A stretch of 64,000 nucleotides of DNA from Lepidostoma basale. Its lineage: Eukaryota > Arthropoda > Insecta > Trichoptera > Lepidostomatidae. The position numbers were made by a program, and so were the translations under genes. Positions 20,961 through 31,654 of the stretch are shown piece after piece. Location of the stretch: positions 620,001-684,000 of the forward strand of contig JAHDVF020001045.1 of the NCBI GenBank assembly GCA_022606425.2, read 5' to 3'. Numbering within the stretch: the first letter of the stretch is position 1; every line of letters begins with the position of its first letter. Below the pieces are notes generated by a model. It was not told the DNA's origin, did no database searches, and worked only from the letters and a program-made list of their open reading frames with translations.

Positions 20961-21589
20961 ATTATATCTTCTTTATCAGTTAATAGTCGTGATGGACATA
21001 GGTTTCATTTCCTGACTCACTGACTTTCACCATTCTGTGCCATTAACCTCTTGCCACTGTTTTATGTCATCATTTGTTGTTGAAATTTATTTATTAAACA
21101 TATGTTCATTTGAACGGAATGGAATCGCGTCACGCTCTTTCCCCGCTGTACATAGGTAGGGTCGCACACGGTAACGCGGTACATACTATATAGTGAGTGA
21201 AACGCGTGAGTTGTGAAATATTGTTTGCAATAGCGCCGCAGTGGGAAGTGTGACGTATCGCGATCTGAAATACTGCCATTTCCATTTCCTCCTGTCGCGA
21301 ATGTGATTTGTCGAAAATCCTTTTTGCGCTCCTGGGCCAGCCGTGGAACGAATAGAAATCAACTCGACAGCACAAAATGGCGAATTTTGTTAAAATCCTG
21401 CCACCCCAGAGCGATACATTTTTAAACAAATTGCTTTTAAAATTTCTTCTTTATTCACCGTCTGTTTGTGTTGTGGATTCATAATTGAATAATATTTTAA
21501 ACTTTGTAACACAACATTTTATTATAATAAAATTTAAAATTATTCCATTTTTTTGGCCGAAACACTATATTACTTTAACATTTTATAAC
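20961..21589. other. Unique block, with a repeat scrap at its end
   Basis: 21130-21429 is GC-richer and open on the minus strand for 99 codons, but shows no domain. 21440-21560 resembles an HH-E or HH-B terminus (GTTGTGGATTCATAATTG). Confidence 0.35.
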
Positions 21590-21638
21590 TGTTAATGAAA
21601 AAACTTTGTTTTTATATCACAATTGTATTTTATTTTAC

Positions 21639-21674
21639 GACAGCTGTTTCATCAACGAATGTTGACATCATCAG
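21639..21674 (-). ncRNA. Hammerhead-like motif, HH-B left arm
   Basis: Minus strand: CUGAUGA (perfect), extra U, helix II GUCAACA.UUCGUUGAU, GAA, ACAGCUGU (8-nt self-complementary helix III), C. Helix I partners do not pair beyond two bases. Confidence 0.45.
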
Positions 21675-21717
21675 GTGTTACAATAATATATCATTATTTG
21701 ATATATTATTGTAACAC

Positions 21718-21753
21718 CTGATGATGTCAACATTGGTTGATGAAACAGCTGTC
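21718..21753 (+). ncRNA. Hammerhead-like motif, HH-B right arm
   Basis: CUGAUGA at 21718, extra U, helix II GUCAAC/GUUGAU with a G-U closing pair, GAA at 21742, ACAGCUGU, C at 21753. Helix I is weak. Confidence 0.45.
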
Positions 21754-21894
21754 GTAAAATAAAATACAATTGTGATATAAAAACAAAGTTTTTTCATTAA
21801 CAGTTGTACATTTTTTAATTAATAACAAAAATAAACATCAAAGTCATCACTACAAATAGTAATATTTCAACTAAAGCAAAGATGCCAGTACATA

Positions 21895-22390
21895 ATGTAG
21901 TTCTAGTTTTGCCAACCCTTATGTTTGGAAGTGAAGCTTGGAGCTGGAAAAAAAAGAATGAAAGTTAATAAATGCTGTAGAAATGAGATCAACGAGAAGA
22001 ATGTGCGTGAAAACAATATATATTTTAGATTACCGAACGACGAAATAAGAAAGTAATGTAATGTAGATGATTGCATCGTAAGTAAAATTAAAAAAGGATC
22101 CCTGAGATGGTTTAAACATATAGAACGAATGGATGAGAGAATAATTATTAAAATGTTGTAAATACGAGTATGCATTGTGAGTGGAAAGAGAAGCTGTGGA
22201 AAAATAAGTAAAGCATGGCATAAGCAAATTGATCAAATACTAAAAAGTGGCCACATTCAAAGTCGGAAAAATTGGCGAGCGTGCATGTTACGATGTATGG
22301 ATGTGGAGGAATCAATCTCAGGAAATAGTCGGTCTACCCTCTCTGCCTAACCCTCCGGAGAAACAGCGTGATAGTTAGTTAGCTAGTTAA
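21895..22390 (+). pseudogene. LT LINE fragment, diverged
   Basis: Frame-broken LT text from LPTLMFGSEAWSWKKK through RSTRRMC, GSLRWFKHIERMDER and the LSAYPS-like end, then CAGCGTGATAGTTAGTTAG. Many substitutions. A TA-CGAG-TA insertion is at 22163. Confidence 0.7.
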
Positions 22391-22757
22391 AACGTTGTTA
22401 GTTAGTTAAAATTTGCAGCGTTGGTAGCCATATGTTTTTTTGGTTTATTGGGTAAATCCGTATAACCGTCTTTCTCGAGCGACGTTTCAAAGATCGTTCC
22501 ATTATTTAAAAAAATATAAAACGTCTTATTTTTCTTTTTCTGCTTTATTTAGGACTGTATCCTATTATTTCTCAGAGCTTGTTCCTGGAATATAGATATC
22601 CAAATGTCTCGCCATCTTTTGGGTGGAATTCCTTGAGGTCGGTCGCCTGTTGGTAATTTATTTACCGATAAAACATGAAATGATAAATGTCAAATTAATC
22701 TATAAATAAAAACTTTTTATCCATTTGTTTCTGATTCTGTCAACATAATTTAACAGA
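22391..22757. other. Mostly unique; LINE scrap
   Basis: 22545-22650 on the minus strand reads DRPQGIPPKRWRDIWIS, then FQEQALRN, a LINE post-RT scrap. The rest is not recognised. Confidence 0.45.
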
Positions 22758-23105
22758 ATGTTTAGGTGTGAATGATGGTGTCATGAACAAAATAATGAAA
22801 GGATCATTAAGATGGTTTGGACATATGGAAAGAATGAATGAAGAAAGAATGGTAAAAAAAATATATGTTAATGATGTAAATGGAACAAGAAATAGAGGAA
22901 GACCGAGGAAAAAGTGGCACGATGAAATAAATCAAATATTGAATGTCGGCCATGTGAGGAGTCAGAGAAATCAACGCGCGTGCATGACACGATGTATGAA
23001 TGTTGAGGAACCGAGAGAAATATGTCAGGAAAGAAAAGTGTGGCAGTCCATTCTTTCTGCCTACCCCTTCGGGGAGACGGCGTGATGGTTAGTTAGTTAG
23101 TTAGT
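22758..23105 (+). pseudogene. LT LINE 3' fragment, intact C-terminal frame
   Basis: An open frame covers GVMNKIMKGSLRWFGHMERM, the YVNDVNGTRNRGRPRKKW block, NQRACMTRCMNVEEPREIC and QSILSAYPFGETA*. A perfect CCCCUUCGGGG hairpin is at 23067, followed by CGGCGTGATGG and three TTAG units. Among the youngest LT copies. Confidence 0.85.
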
Positions 23106-23232
23106 TTAACAGAAACAATCAACTGGATGGTTTGAAAATTTTAAATCTAGGAGGTCATGTTTCATTTCAAATTAAATCCCAAAACATAATTTCTAATATT
23201 TTTAGATTTGCTATATTTTAGTCACATTGTCC

Positions 23233-23468
23233 AATACATTGTATTTTTATTTTATACGATATGTTTAAGATTTTTTTGTGGATGCTGGACGATCGAAGTG
23301 TGCTTGGGAGATGCCTATTGGTGGCGATGAGGTTCGCAACACATCACAACGCGTCTCCCGCGGGGCGAAAAGAGAAGGATGGAGTACCGCATCGGTTAAA
23401 GTGTGACAGTCCATTCTTTCTGCCTACCTTACGGGAAGACGGCGTGTTGGTTAGTTAGTTAGTTAGTT
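23233..23468 (+). mobile_element. S1 short element
   Basis: ATGTTTAAGATTTTTTTGTG, TGGACGATCGAAGTG, GCGTCTCCCGCGGGGCG, GTGTGACAGTCCATTC and a decayed hairpin, then CGGCGTGTTGG and (TTAG)n. The 5' AT-rich half is mostly missing. It lies 130 bp from an LT copy in the same orientation. Confidence 0.75.
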
Positions 23469-24204
23469 AAAAAATATATTTTCAATTAATTATCTAACCG
23501 ATTTGAAATCTCTGATTAAGTATTGAAATAATAATAAACGGTTATCTAATAATAAAATCACGTCATCCAATGCTCTAAATCAGTCAAAATGCATAATCAT
23601 TTCAATCCCAGTTGACTGTCACAATCAGAGCAAACTGTTATATCATTTATTAGTCATTTAGTCGCTGGAGCGCGTGTCAGGCCTTGTCAGATGCAGGACC
23701 GGGGTCTAATTATCCCGGACTAGCAAATGCCAGGAAACTAATCTCACGTGCAGGGCTCTACATATAAGTATCATTGCGACCCCGTTTGAGTAAAACTAAC
23801 CAGTTGAAAAAACTATACGATATATAGTTCTATCAATGTTAACTCAGCATAATACGAGTAGTATGCATAAGTGTAAAAAATTAATTTATTACTGTTAAAA
23901 TTTAAATCACTGTTATAATATCACAATGTTAAAATAAAACAATTGTGTTATGTAGAAAATATCAGCAATTTTGGTATGTACCTATATGATCCTTAAAGGT
24001 CGCATAGGTCATTTGGAGAATGTCCACATCGACTGACACCTCATTCAAGAGCACCATACCCCGGGTCATTGTATGCTGCGCCATGACATTTGTTCTGCTA
24101 TGTGGTATGCACAACAGATCGTGTCTTCTAGCGCGAGCATACTCGTACCTGTCCGGTGCATTGAGGCCATAACACTCTAAGAGGTATGGGCTATCAATGA
24201 GGTA
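23469..24204. other. Unique intron sequence
   Basis: Mixed-composition part at 23655-23760, no gene recognised. Two TA-CTCG-TA-type words (23851, 24140). Confidence 0.35.
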
Positions 24205-24229
24205 TGTCTTTCATTCTTGAGAGTGTCGC

Positions 24230-24265
24230 GATAGCTGTTTCGCCAACCGATATTGGCATCATCAG
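24230..24265 (-). ncRNA. Hammerhead-like motif, HH-B left arm
   Basis: Minus strand: CUGAUGA, extra U, helix II GCCAA/UUGGC (G10.1-C11.1 kept), GAA, ACAGCUAU, C. One base change weakens helix III. Confidence 0.45.
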
Positions 24266-24300
24266 GTGTTACAATAAACAGTTACAGCCTGTTGTGACAC

Positions 24301-24336
24301 CTGATGATGCCAACATCATTTGGCGAAACAGCTGTC
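24301..24336 (+). ncRNA. Hammerhead-like motif, HH-B right arm
   Basis: CUGAUGA at 24301, extra U, helix II GCCAA/UUGGC, GAA at 24325, perfect ACAGCUGU, C at 24336. All core bases present; helix I not evident. Confidence 0.5.
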
Positions 24337-24400
24337 GCGATACTCTCAGTGAATAAAAAGAAATTGTGATATTATAACAATGTTTTAAATTTTAACAGTA

Positions 24401-24832
24401 ACAATATTGTAATTTTGTATTTTTGAAAAAATTGTAATTTTTAATAACAGTAATTTTGAAGTATCATTCAGCCAAAACAATGGACTATTTAATTAAGTGA
24501 TAAGTTTAATTTGATCATGCCATGTTTTCTTATGCCTTCCTTGAATTATTTTTTCTGTCACACTGATTATTAACAAATGTTTAACCTCATTTTCCATTTT
24601 TTTATATTATATGTTCAGACCATCTGAGCGAACCTTTCTTCATTTTACTTTCATCTGTCTTACATTCTTTAATTGTGTATTTGTTCGATTTTTTGTAATA
24701 CAAGGTCTTTCCGATAATCTCACGGAATACTCTTGACATTGGAGAGTATATTATATTCCTAAAGTCGAGCCATCTCTCATACGTTCCTGGTATTTTACCT
24801 ATTCTCAAATAGATGCCTAAAATAAGCATATG
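24401..24832. other. Unique sequence with a recurrent short repeat
   Basis: 24690-24825 shares text with 12020 and 59420 (AGTATATTATATTCCTAAAG, CATCTCTCATACG). Its family is unknown. Confidence 0.4.
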
Positions 24833-25200
24833 CTAGTGGGAAGCAAAGTTTGAATTTTTAAATGCATCAGGCCCATAATGACTTACGAAACCGAAGGCAA
24901 GAGCAGACACTGTCAGAACCAAACATCTTCTAAGAGTAGCAGAAATTAGTATTGTGGGAAGAACCCTTTGAAATAGGATACCTAATGAAGAAATTCGCAA
25001 ATGCTGCAAAATTGAAGACATAGTGAGATGGCGTAGGTAAAGAAGACGATTCTGGAGGGACCACATCGAGAGAATAGATCCAGCAAGTTTTCTTAAGACC
25101 GTGATGCACGAGACTCCAGAGGACCGTCGACCACCAGGACGACCACCAAAGAGATGGAGAGAAGACTGGTGGTCTTTATCACAGAAAGAAAGTTTATATT
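24833..25200 (+). pseudogene. LR LINE fragment
   Basis: Frame-broken LR text: AGTGGGAAGCAAAGT, RPIMTY-like, NHLLRVAEI-like, then RRRFWRDHIERID and RRPPGRPPKRWRED. It has one internal deletion. Confidence 0.7.
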
Positions 25201-25217
25201 ATGCATAAACAGAACGC

Positions 25218-25390
25218 TAGATCTACAATGAGAAGTGCTTTGACTGCCACCCAGAAGGTCCCAGGTTCGGTTTCCGGTGATGGCAGTGTGATGGTCACAC
25301 TATATTTTATCTGGTGCAGATTTTATTTAACAATAAAATGGCGATAGATTAGCTACCTATTACATGTCACGAGAATCAATATGAAAGCTA
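25218..25390 (+). mobile_element. S2 SINE, head decayed
   Basis: B-box-like GGTTCGGTTTCC, the GATGGCAGTGTGATGGTCACAC body, ACAATAAAATGGCGATAG and the TAGCTACCTATTACATG end. Confidence 0.7.
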
Positions 25391-25594
25391 TAACCTTTTA
25401 CACCGATTTGGCTCGTGCTGTAATGATGTAAAGAGCAATTCAACAAAGTTATAATAAGTTATTTTCCCTGTTATTTGTTTGCGCACACATATTATATGTA
25501 TGCCCACAATGTAACAATAATTTATGTATGTTTAATCAACCCTACATTATTTTTAATATGTATCAATTGTTTAGACATAAATGGTGCACTCAAA
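25391..25594. other. Short unique spacer
   Basis: Nothing recognised. Confidence 0.3.
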
Positions 25595-26095
25595 GTCATT
25601 ACCGCAAATAGAAATATATCGACTGAAATAGGATGAAAGTAGGATAAATGCCGTAGAAATGAGGTCCCTAAGAAGGATATGCGGACAAACAATGTTTGAT
25701 AGAATATCTAATGATGAAGTAAGAAAGGAATGTAAAGCGGATGAATGGATGATAAATAAAATCAAGAAAGGGTCACTAAGATGGTTTGGACATATGAAAC
25801 GAATGGATGAGGGAAGAATGGTTAAAAGGATAAATAAAGGATAAATATAAAGGATAAATATAAAAGTAGTGTGAATGGAAAAAGAAGTCGAGGAAGGCCA
25901 AGGAAGACATGGTATGACCAAATTAATCAATTACTGAAAGGCGGCCATGTTCGAAGTAGGAACAATCGACGAGCGTGCATGTCACGATGTGTGAATGTAG
26001 AAGATGCGCGAGAGTTATGTCAGGATAGAACAATAAGGCGATCCATCCTCTCTGCCTACCCCTCCGTGGAAACTGCGTGATGGTTAGTTAGTTGT
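25595..26095 (+). pseudogene. LT LINE 3' fragment
   Basis: Two open frames: VEMRSLRRICGQTMFDRISN to MKRMDEGRMVKR, and after a short AAAGGATAAATATA duplication at 25838, NGKRSRGRPRKTWYDQINQL to RSILSAYPSVETA*. The end has CTGCGTGATGGTTAGTTAG and no UUCG hairpin (CCCCUCCGUGG). Confidence 0.8.
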
Positions 26096-26499
26096 AACCA
26101 TTAATACTTGTACGAAACTAAATGTATCAAATGGATATTTAAAAAAATTCAATTAAATCTTTCTAAATTCAAAAAAATAATTTCCACAGAAAATGTAGGA
26201 AGGTAAAATAGTTTCCGGAATAATCAATCCACAACTTTACCATTTGCCGTATATTCTCATCCAACAACCTGCTTATGGAACTACAACAAGTGTGTTACCG
26301 AAAGCACTCAAGTGACGGAAAGTTGTGACCAGAAAGTTGTTCCGTACATTGACAACACACACTTTCAAGTAGTTACTCCAGGATAACTTCTTTGGACATG
26401 TGTCTTTCGTGAAGCAGGGATTCTGAAATCAATTGATTTCAACAACACGTGTTCAATGTATTTGTAACATCTTTAGCTTAACTTATTATTATTGAACGC
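26096..26499. other. Unique intron sequence
   Basis: No feature recognised. Confidence 0.35.
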
Positions 26500-26705
26500 T
26501 GAGGCATTAATACTGTGGAATTCCATAGTTATATACTTAGGAAATTGAAAATAACTTAGTTAAATCTACTAATTATAAAAAAATATTAAAAAACACGACA
26601 TGTTTCGGAGGAGGTATCCTCCGAAATATGTCGTGTTTTTTAATATTTGTTAAATAATTAGTGGATTAAACAAAGTTATTTTCAATTTCCTAAGTATATT
26701 AACTT
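26500..26705. repeat. HH-F short foldback with cap
   Basis: A 75-bp near-perfect palindrome centred near 26613 (ACACGACATGTTTCGGAGG / complement). The central hammerhead helix II is collapsed into CGGAGGAGGTATCCTCCG and the CUGANGA core is lost. The cap CTGTGGAATTCCATAG precedes it at 26513. Confidence 0.75.
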
Positions 26706-26749
26706 ATTCTATGTAGATTGATATAACACTATATCACAACTCTTACAGC

Positions 26750-27012
26750 AAAAAGTTTCCACAGGCTCAAGTATACACAAAGGTCCATGGAAAGACAGAT
26801 ACTTGGTGTGAGCTTGCGTGACCGCATAAGGAATGAGGAAATCAGACGCCGCACCAGGGTTGCTGACGACATGGACCGAGTGGGAAAATTGAAATGACAA
26901 TGGGCTGGACACTTGGCTAGATAGGGTGGCAACAGATGGGCACCCAGGATACTCAGTTGGACATCATGGGCAAATAGGCAACGTGTCGGAAAGCCACCGA
27001 TGAGATGGACCG
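26750..27012 (+). pseudogene. RTE-like LINE post-RT fragment
   Basis: Reads MERQILGVSLRDRIRNEEIR, RTRVADDMDRVGKLK*QW, AGHLAR*, RWAPRILSWTSW and GKPPMRWTGDI. Two in-frame stops. Abuts the Jk element at 27013. Confidence 0.75.
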
Positions 27013-28252
27013 GTGATATTGTCGGACATGGACAAAGCGTTTGATAAGGTGGACCACCAACTTTTGCTTCGAAAGCTTCAAAGGATTGGCTTTAGTGACA
27101 ATCTGCTCAAGCTTTTCTCTAGCTATCTAACATCTCGAAAACAATATGTGTCATATGGACTTTTTCAGTCTTCGGCCTTTCACACCTCATCAGGGGTGCC
27201 ACAAGGATCTAATTTAGGACCATTGCTTTTCACGATATTCATAAATGATATTTCTAACGAAATAAAGTTTTCAAATTTTTTATTATTTGCTGATGACATA
27301 AAAGTTTTCTCTGAAATAGAGAATCCCTCAGATTGCTTGAAGCTTCAGTGTGACATTCAGAGCATAACCCAATGGAGTAAACGTAATAAATTATTCTTCA
27401 ACGTCTCCAAGTGCTTTGTTATGTCATACACACGGGCATCGAAAACATTATACTTTCGCTATCTTATGGATGGGGTACAGCTTGAAAGAGCTTCTACATC
27501 CAGAGATCTCGGTGTTCTGTTCGATGCTCAATTATCGTTCAATCTTCACATAGTTGCTCTATGTAATAGTTCCATTAAAATGCTTGGATTTGTTTTCAGG
27601 AATGCCAAGATATTTTCGAACACACAGGTACTTAGGGTGTTGTATAATTCCCTGGTAAGAAGTCGGCTGGAATATAGTTCCGTTATTTGGTCACCGCCTG
27701 GGATCCGATATTCTCTGATGGTGGAGCGAGTGCAGAAAAAATTTCTGCGCTTTCTTTACCTCAGGGAGCGCGGTTATTACCCGTGGCTCTTTCCGACTGA
27801 ATTCTTGCTAGGTATGCTAAGCTACCAATCATTGGAGAGAAGGAGGAACATTCACTTGGGAGTTCACTTCTTTCAGCTGATTGGCGGCCGTATACAGAAC
27901 TCGGATGTCCTGAGTGATGTAGGTCTATTTGTCCCTGATAATTACCTTCGTCAAAGACAGCACAGATTGTTTTATTTGCCACGCTGCAGAACCAACCTGC
28001 CAATGGTAATGCCTGTGGGTAGGGCAATCTTATTGCTTAATCGGATCGCCTCGGAGGTCGACATATTTCGTGATAGTGTGAGTTGCCTCAGGGATGCAAT
28101 ATCAATGTTATGATTTTTTCTTACTCTTAAGCTTAATTTTTATTTTTTTTAATGCTTCTCTGTTTATAATGTAATTGCAAATGATTTGGAATTGTATGTC
28201 TGTAATGTTTGTGATTATTAGCAAAATAAATGAAATGAAATGAAATGAAATT
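27013..28252 (+). mobile_element. Jk Jockey/CR1-like LINE, 5' truncated, RT C-half
   Basis: An uninterrupted frame to the stop at 28111 encodes about 366 residues. They begin inside the RT domain: motif A as DMDKAFDKVDH, motif B SSGVPQGSNLGPLLF, and motif C LLFADD near residues 90-95. A post-RT region follows with RSRLEYSSVIWSPPGIRYS, VQKKFLRFLYLRERGYYPW and DNYLRQRQHRLFYLPRCRT. The endonuclease and ORF1 are missing. The 3' UTR ends in a (TGAAA)n tail at 28231-28252, typical of Jockey and CR1 relatives. The intact frame suggests a fairly recent copy. Another copy lies at 29827-30485 (-). Confidence 0.85.
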
Positions 28253-28365
28253 GTCAAAAGGGTTGGAAAATCTTGGATACAAAGGGGGCAGAATAGAGAC
28301 GAGTGGAGGAAATTGGAAGAGGCCTATGTCCAGTAGTGGAGGGAAGAAGGCTAGTAAAGAAGAAC
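28253..28365 (+). pseudogene. LINE 3' end, post-RT scrap
   Basis: Plus strand: IKRVGKSW, IQRG, RDEWRKLEEAYVQ*WREEG, then AAGAAGGC. Same family as 10395-10555, opposite orientation. Confidence 0.65.
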
Positions 28366-28555
28366 TAAATATCATACATTTTTGTATAAATTTACTGTTT
28401 GTTTTAATATTTACTCTACTTTTCCGAAGGTTTTATAACTTCGTCTTCTGAAAACCATCGAAACATAAAATATAAAAAAACACTTCTATAAAAAATATTC
28501 ACTGTTGAGTTCCCATAATTATGATTTTTTTTATGAATGATTGTTTTCATGACAG
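28366..28555. other. Intron with decayed HH-A arm
   Basis: 28420-28530 keeps CCATCGAAACATAAAA and a TTTTTTTTATGAATGATTG end like HH-A. No core survives. Confidence 0.4.
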
Positions 28556-28692
28556 ACGCGGACAAGGCTCCTAAGCACGGATTGGACGACTTCATCCAGG
28601 TGGATCCTCGCGCTTTCGACCATACATTCCTCTTTGCCATGCTCCAGTTGCTCACGCTCAAGTATAACCTCATTGATCCTTACTCTTCTCTT
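28556..28692 (+). CDS. Exon 2 of the unidentified plus-strand gene
   Basis: Acceptor GTTTTCATGACAG ends at 28555 and donor GTGAGT starts at 28693 (consensus). The frame reads ADKAPKHGLDDFIQVDPRAF, then DHTFLFAMLQLLTLKYNLID and PYSSL, with clear GC enrichment (CATCCAGGTGGATCCTCGCG). The entry phase is 1, matching exon 1, and the exit phase is 0, matching exon 3. The peptide looks conserved and structured (amphipathic LFAMLQLLTLKY), but I cannot name the family. Confidence 0.7.
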
Positions 28693-29557
28693 GTGAGTAA
28701 TCATCATACTTTATTGAATACATCCCATAGAATAATAATTTTTATCTTTGTTACAAATATATTATTATGCAACACACAATTATTCAACTTTTGACATTTC
28801 TCTCGACGCGGTTCAAATATGTTTTACCTTCATCATCCTAAATAAAGCACAATATCTTCGAAAAATGACAACAAAATGAACTTAAAAGCGGAACGAACAA
28901 TGTTTTTATTAATTTAAAAAAAATCTATTTCTACTGCTTGTTTAATGAAAAATCACTTTCTACTTATTTTTTTAGGAATGATAATACTTCTTTTATTCTA
29001 CTTTTTGGTTTATTTTTCTTAACACTTCAACTAAACTCTACTTGAATAAATAGTATTTAAATTGATAAAAATTCTGAATAATTACTTAGATAATATAAGA
29101 TAAATGGAATTACAAGCACACCATATATTTTTTAAAATTATTGAGAAAAAGCTTTAAAATTATTTTGTAACCTCTTAAATGTTTGTTGTTGTAAATACTT
29201 TATATCTTTATGAAATTGTTGTATATAGCAATTTGTAGTGTGATATTTATACATGCTGTGTTTTTACACCACTTTATCTTATTTTTCTTACTACCAAACG
29301 ATTTGAAGGTTAAGTACTCGTATGTTTGTCGGTTTATAATATTTTATTACCTTGATGCAGCTTTGGTTATTACGCATAAGAAACTGTGGGGATTTTCATC
29401 AACAAACTAATTAAGCTTATTTAATCTAGATAGTGTCAGAAGTATCAGATTGAATAAAATCGATTCCGATTTTCAAAGGATTTGAAGAGTTGCACAAAAG
29501 GTAGATTCCTGGGAGCACATCTCTGGATACGGCCTTACCTCCTGATAGGCTTCTTAG
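28693..29557 (+). other. Intron between exons 2 and 3
   Basis: AT-rich, with a decayed HH-A copy at 28800-28920 (TACCTTCATCATCCTAAATA, TCGAAAAATGACAAC). Otherwise not recognised. It carries one TA-CTCG-TA word at 29315. Confidence 0.5.
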
Positions 29558-29758
29558 CCCAAGTTAGCGGGAGTTATGGAAGTTAAAGTTATAACTTCGC
29601 ATAACACTCAGCCATTATTACACCAAGAATTGGAAACTGATATGCAAGCACTCTTGATAAGTTTAAAGTGTGCTCCAGTTAAGTCGTATTTTAAAACTTT
29701 CCTCTCGCTAAGAACTTCGGTCCTCCGCGATGCTCACTTTATGCATGCTAGACGAAAA
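29558..29758 (+). CDS. Exon 3 of the unidentified plus-strand gene
   Basis: Polypyrimidine-rich acceptor CTGATAGGCTTCTTAG ends at 29557 and donor GTAAGG starts at 29759. The 201-bp exon is phase 0 at both ends: PKLAGVMEVKVITSHNTQPL, HQELETDMQALLISLKCAPV, KSYFKTFLSLRTSVLRDAHF, MHARRK. An alternative acceptor (CAAG at 29563) would drop two residues in the same phase. Later exons were not found in the window, so the gene runs on to the right or has exons I could not see. Confidence 0.65.
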
Positions 29759-29826
29759 GTAAGGCGCATATGAAATTCTTGCTCGAATATTTCTTATTTA
29801 TCAATTTCATCATTCTCTGTACGCTT
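29759..29826. other. Intron start
   Basis: Short unique stretch before the LINE cluster. Confidence 0.4.
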
Positions 29827-30485
29827 AATTTCAATTTCAATTTCAATTTATTCAAAAAAATTATAAACATTACAGAATAACACATCCAAATCGTTTATAA
29901 TCACAAAAATAAAATAAACAATTAAAAAAAACATATTTACAAATAATATAACAAGAAAACAAATAAGAGTAAGTCAGAAAAAAGAAAAACAGAAGACAAT
30001 TTAAAAAAAAAATATTCGAGAACAGTTTGGTAAAGATTAACATTTTTGTACAATAAGTAGAAAAGCAAATAGTAATTTAATACATAAGAGATAGATGCTT
30101 TCTGAGGGTAGCCTCACTATCGTGAAAAATATCCACATCCGAAGAGATGCGGTCCGAATAGGCCTTAGGTAGATTAGTTCTACACAGTGGCAGGTGAAAT
30201 AATCTATGTTGCCTTTGTCGCAGATAATTGTCGGGGACAAACAAAGTCAAGTCATTCAAAATATCAGAGTTATGTATTCGACCACGAATCAGTTGAAAAA
30301 AGTGAACACCCAGGTGGATGGTTCGTCTAATTTCCAATGATTGGTAGTCCAGCATACCCAGCAAGAAATCAGTTGGGTACAGCCAGGGATAGTAACCGTT
30401 CTCTTTAAGGTACAGAAATCGTAAGAATTTTTTCTGTACCTTCTCGATTAATAGACAATATTTTGTTTCATGCGGTGCCCACAGT
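29827..30485 (-). pseudogene. Jk LINE 3' fragment
   Basis: Minus strand: LLGMLDYQSLEIRRTIHLGV, NSDILNDLTLFVPDNYLRQR, and CRTNLPKAYSDRISSDVDIF match the C-terminus of the 27013 element. The (TGAAAT)n tail appears as ATTTCAATTTCAATTTC at 29828. It has an 18-bp in-frame deletion relative to the plus-strand copy and no RT motifs. Confidence 0.8.
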
Positions 30486-30721
30486 TAGTTAATTAATTAA
30501 TCTCATGTCTTTTCTTAATATACACTCCAGGGTTTACATTTGCAAAATACTTTCAACAATCAATGTTTTAGTCCACATTGTTTTTGAACGGTAGAATTTA
30601 ATGCTTGAGCAATTTACTTTTATACATTTATTAAACGTATAGTGCTCATGGGTTGAGTTATTCACGAAAACGGCGCTATACAAATTAGCCTTATTATTAT
30701 AATTATTATTAAAACGTAATT
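30486..30721. other. Unique, with an L2-like tail
   Basis: 30660-30712 (+) reads GGCGCTATACAAATTAGCC, then TTATTATTATAATT, the 3' tail of the L2-like family at 32165. Confidence 0.55.
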
Positions 30722-31010
30722 CCTCTTCTTCCGGTGACGTGTCACCTTCAACGTTGACATCACCGCAGCGAAGGCATCTATGTCCTGCGCTACTTGAAAC
30801 AGGTTCTGAACTCTGTCCATTTTTTTATATTTAGCAACCAGTTTATTTTACCAACTCCCCGACGTCTCTCTATTTTATCCATTAACATTAGCCAAAGGAT
30901 GTGATATTTTTCTACCTTTAACAGCTCTCTATTGGCTCTGGCTCTTTGTAGTACGTCTGCATTTCTGACCATGTCAGTTATCGGTACACGGAGATTCCGC
31001 GGTATTAGAA
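30722..31010 (-). pseudogene. LB LINE fragment
   Basis: Minus strand: MVRNADVLQRARANRELLK, KYHILWLMLMDKIERRRGV, and a VSTL.VTRHR-like end followed by GAAGAAGAGG. Diverged. Confidence 0.6.
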
Positions 31011-31011
31011 T

Positions 31012-31420
31012 GGACTGCCACTTCTTTCCTGAGATATTTCTCTCGCTTCCTCAACATTCATACATCGTGTCGATTTCTCTGACTCCTCACATGGCCGACA
31101 TTCAATAGTTGATTTATTTGACCGTGCCACGTTTTCCTCGGTCTTCCTCTATTTCTGGTTCCACTTACATCGTTAACACATCCTTTTTTTACCATTCTTT
31201 CTTCATTCATTCTTTCCATATGTCCAAATCATCTTAATGATCCTTTCATTATTTTGTTCATAATATCATCATTCGCACCGCATTCACTTCTTATATTTTC
31301 ATTCGACACTCTATCATACACCGAGTATTAACACATTCGTCTAAGAGATCTCATTTCTACTGCATTTATTCTACTTTCATCCATCTTTTGCCAGTTCCAT
31401 CCCTCTTTTGTAAATATGTA
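31012..31420 (-). pseudogene. LT LINE fragment
   Basis: Minus strand: MDESRINAVEMRSLRRMC, NKIMKGS-like and GTRNRGRPRKT-like blocks with frame breaks. It starts at ATGGACTGCCACTTC, so the hairpin and tail are missing. Confidence 0.7.
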
Positions 31421-31654
31421 CAATATGTATATATTCAAAAATGAAATGTCACAATAAATAAATAAAAACAAACAGTAAAATGAACGGATTGACTTTCGGT
31501 CCAACTCTATAAGGAAAACTGACGCTAAGCTGCACCTGAAAACTCTAGGGAATTTATGAAACACAATCTTATTATGTTATTTTTTATGTGGCAGAAATTA
31601 ATTTGCAGGACAATGAAAAACGAGCATTTACGAAAATCTTAGAAAAGTTTTGAT
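31421..31654. other. Short unique spacer
   Basis: Nothing recognised. Confidence 0.3.

Larger units (their letters stand above)
21590..21820. repeat. HH-B foldback, complete
   Basis: A near-perfect palindrome centred at about 21696. The arms run AACTGTTAATGAAAAAACTT, TCACAATTGTATTTTATTTT, ACGACAGCTGTTTC, and the core, with a TAATATATCATTATT centre. Both arms hold a hammerhead-like motif. Confidence 0.8.
24205..24400. repeat. HH-B foldback
   Basis: Arms at 24215-24275 and 24290-24350 are inverted copies around AATAAACAGTTACAGCC. Each arm keeps a complete core. The outer part TCAGTGAATAAAAAGAAATT matches the other HH-B copies. Confidence 0.75.

Noticed and set aside
21130..21429. 99-codon open frame on the minus strand in GC-richer DNA
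   Set aside because: No recognisable motif or exon boundary. Kept only as a note on the unique block.
21590..21820. CRISPR-like or phage-type repeat array
   Set aside because: Repeats are inverted pairs scattered through eukaryotic DNA, with no regular spacing.
22758..23105. GTTAGTTAG runs as insect telomeric repeats
   Set aside because: The unit is TTAG, not TTAGG, always follows an LT or S1 3' end, and has only 2-5 copies, so it is a retroelement tail.
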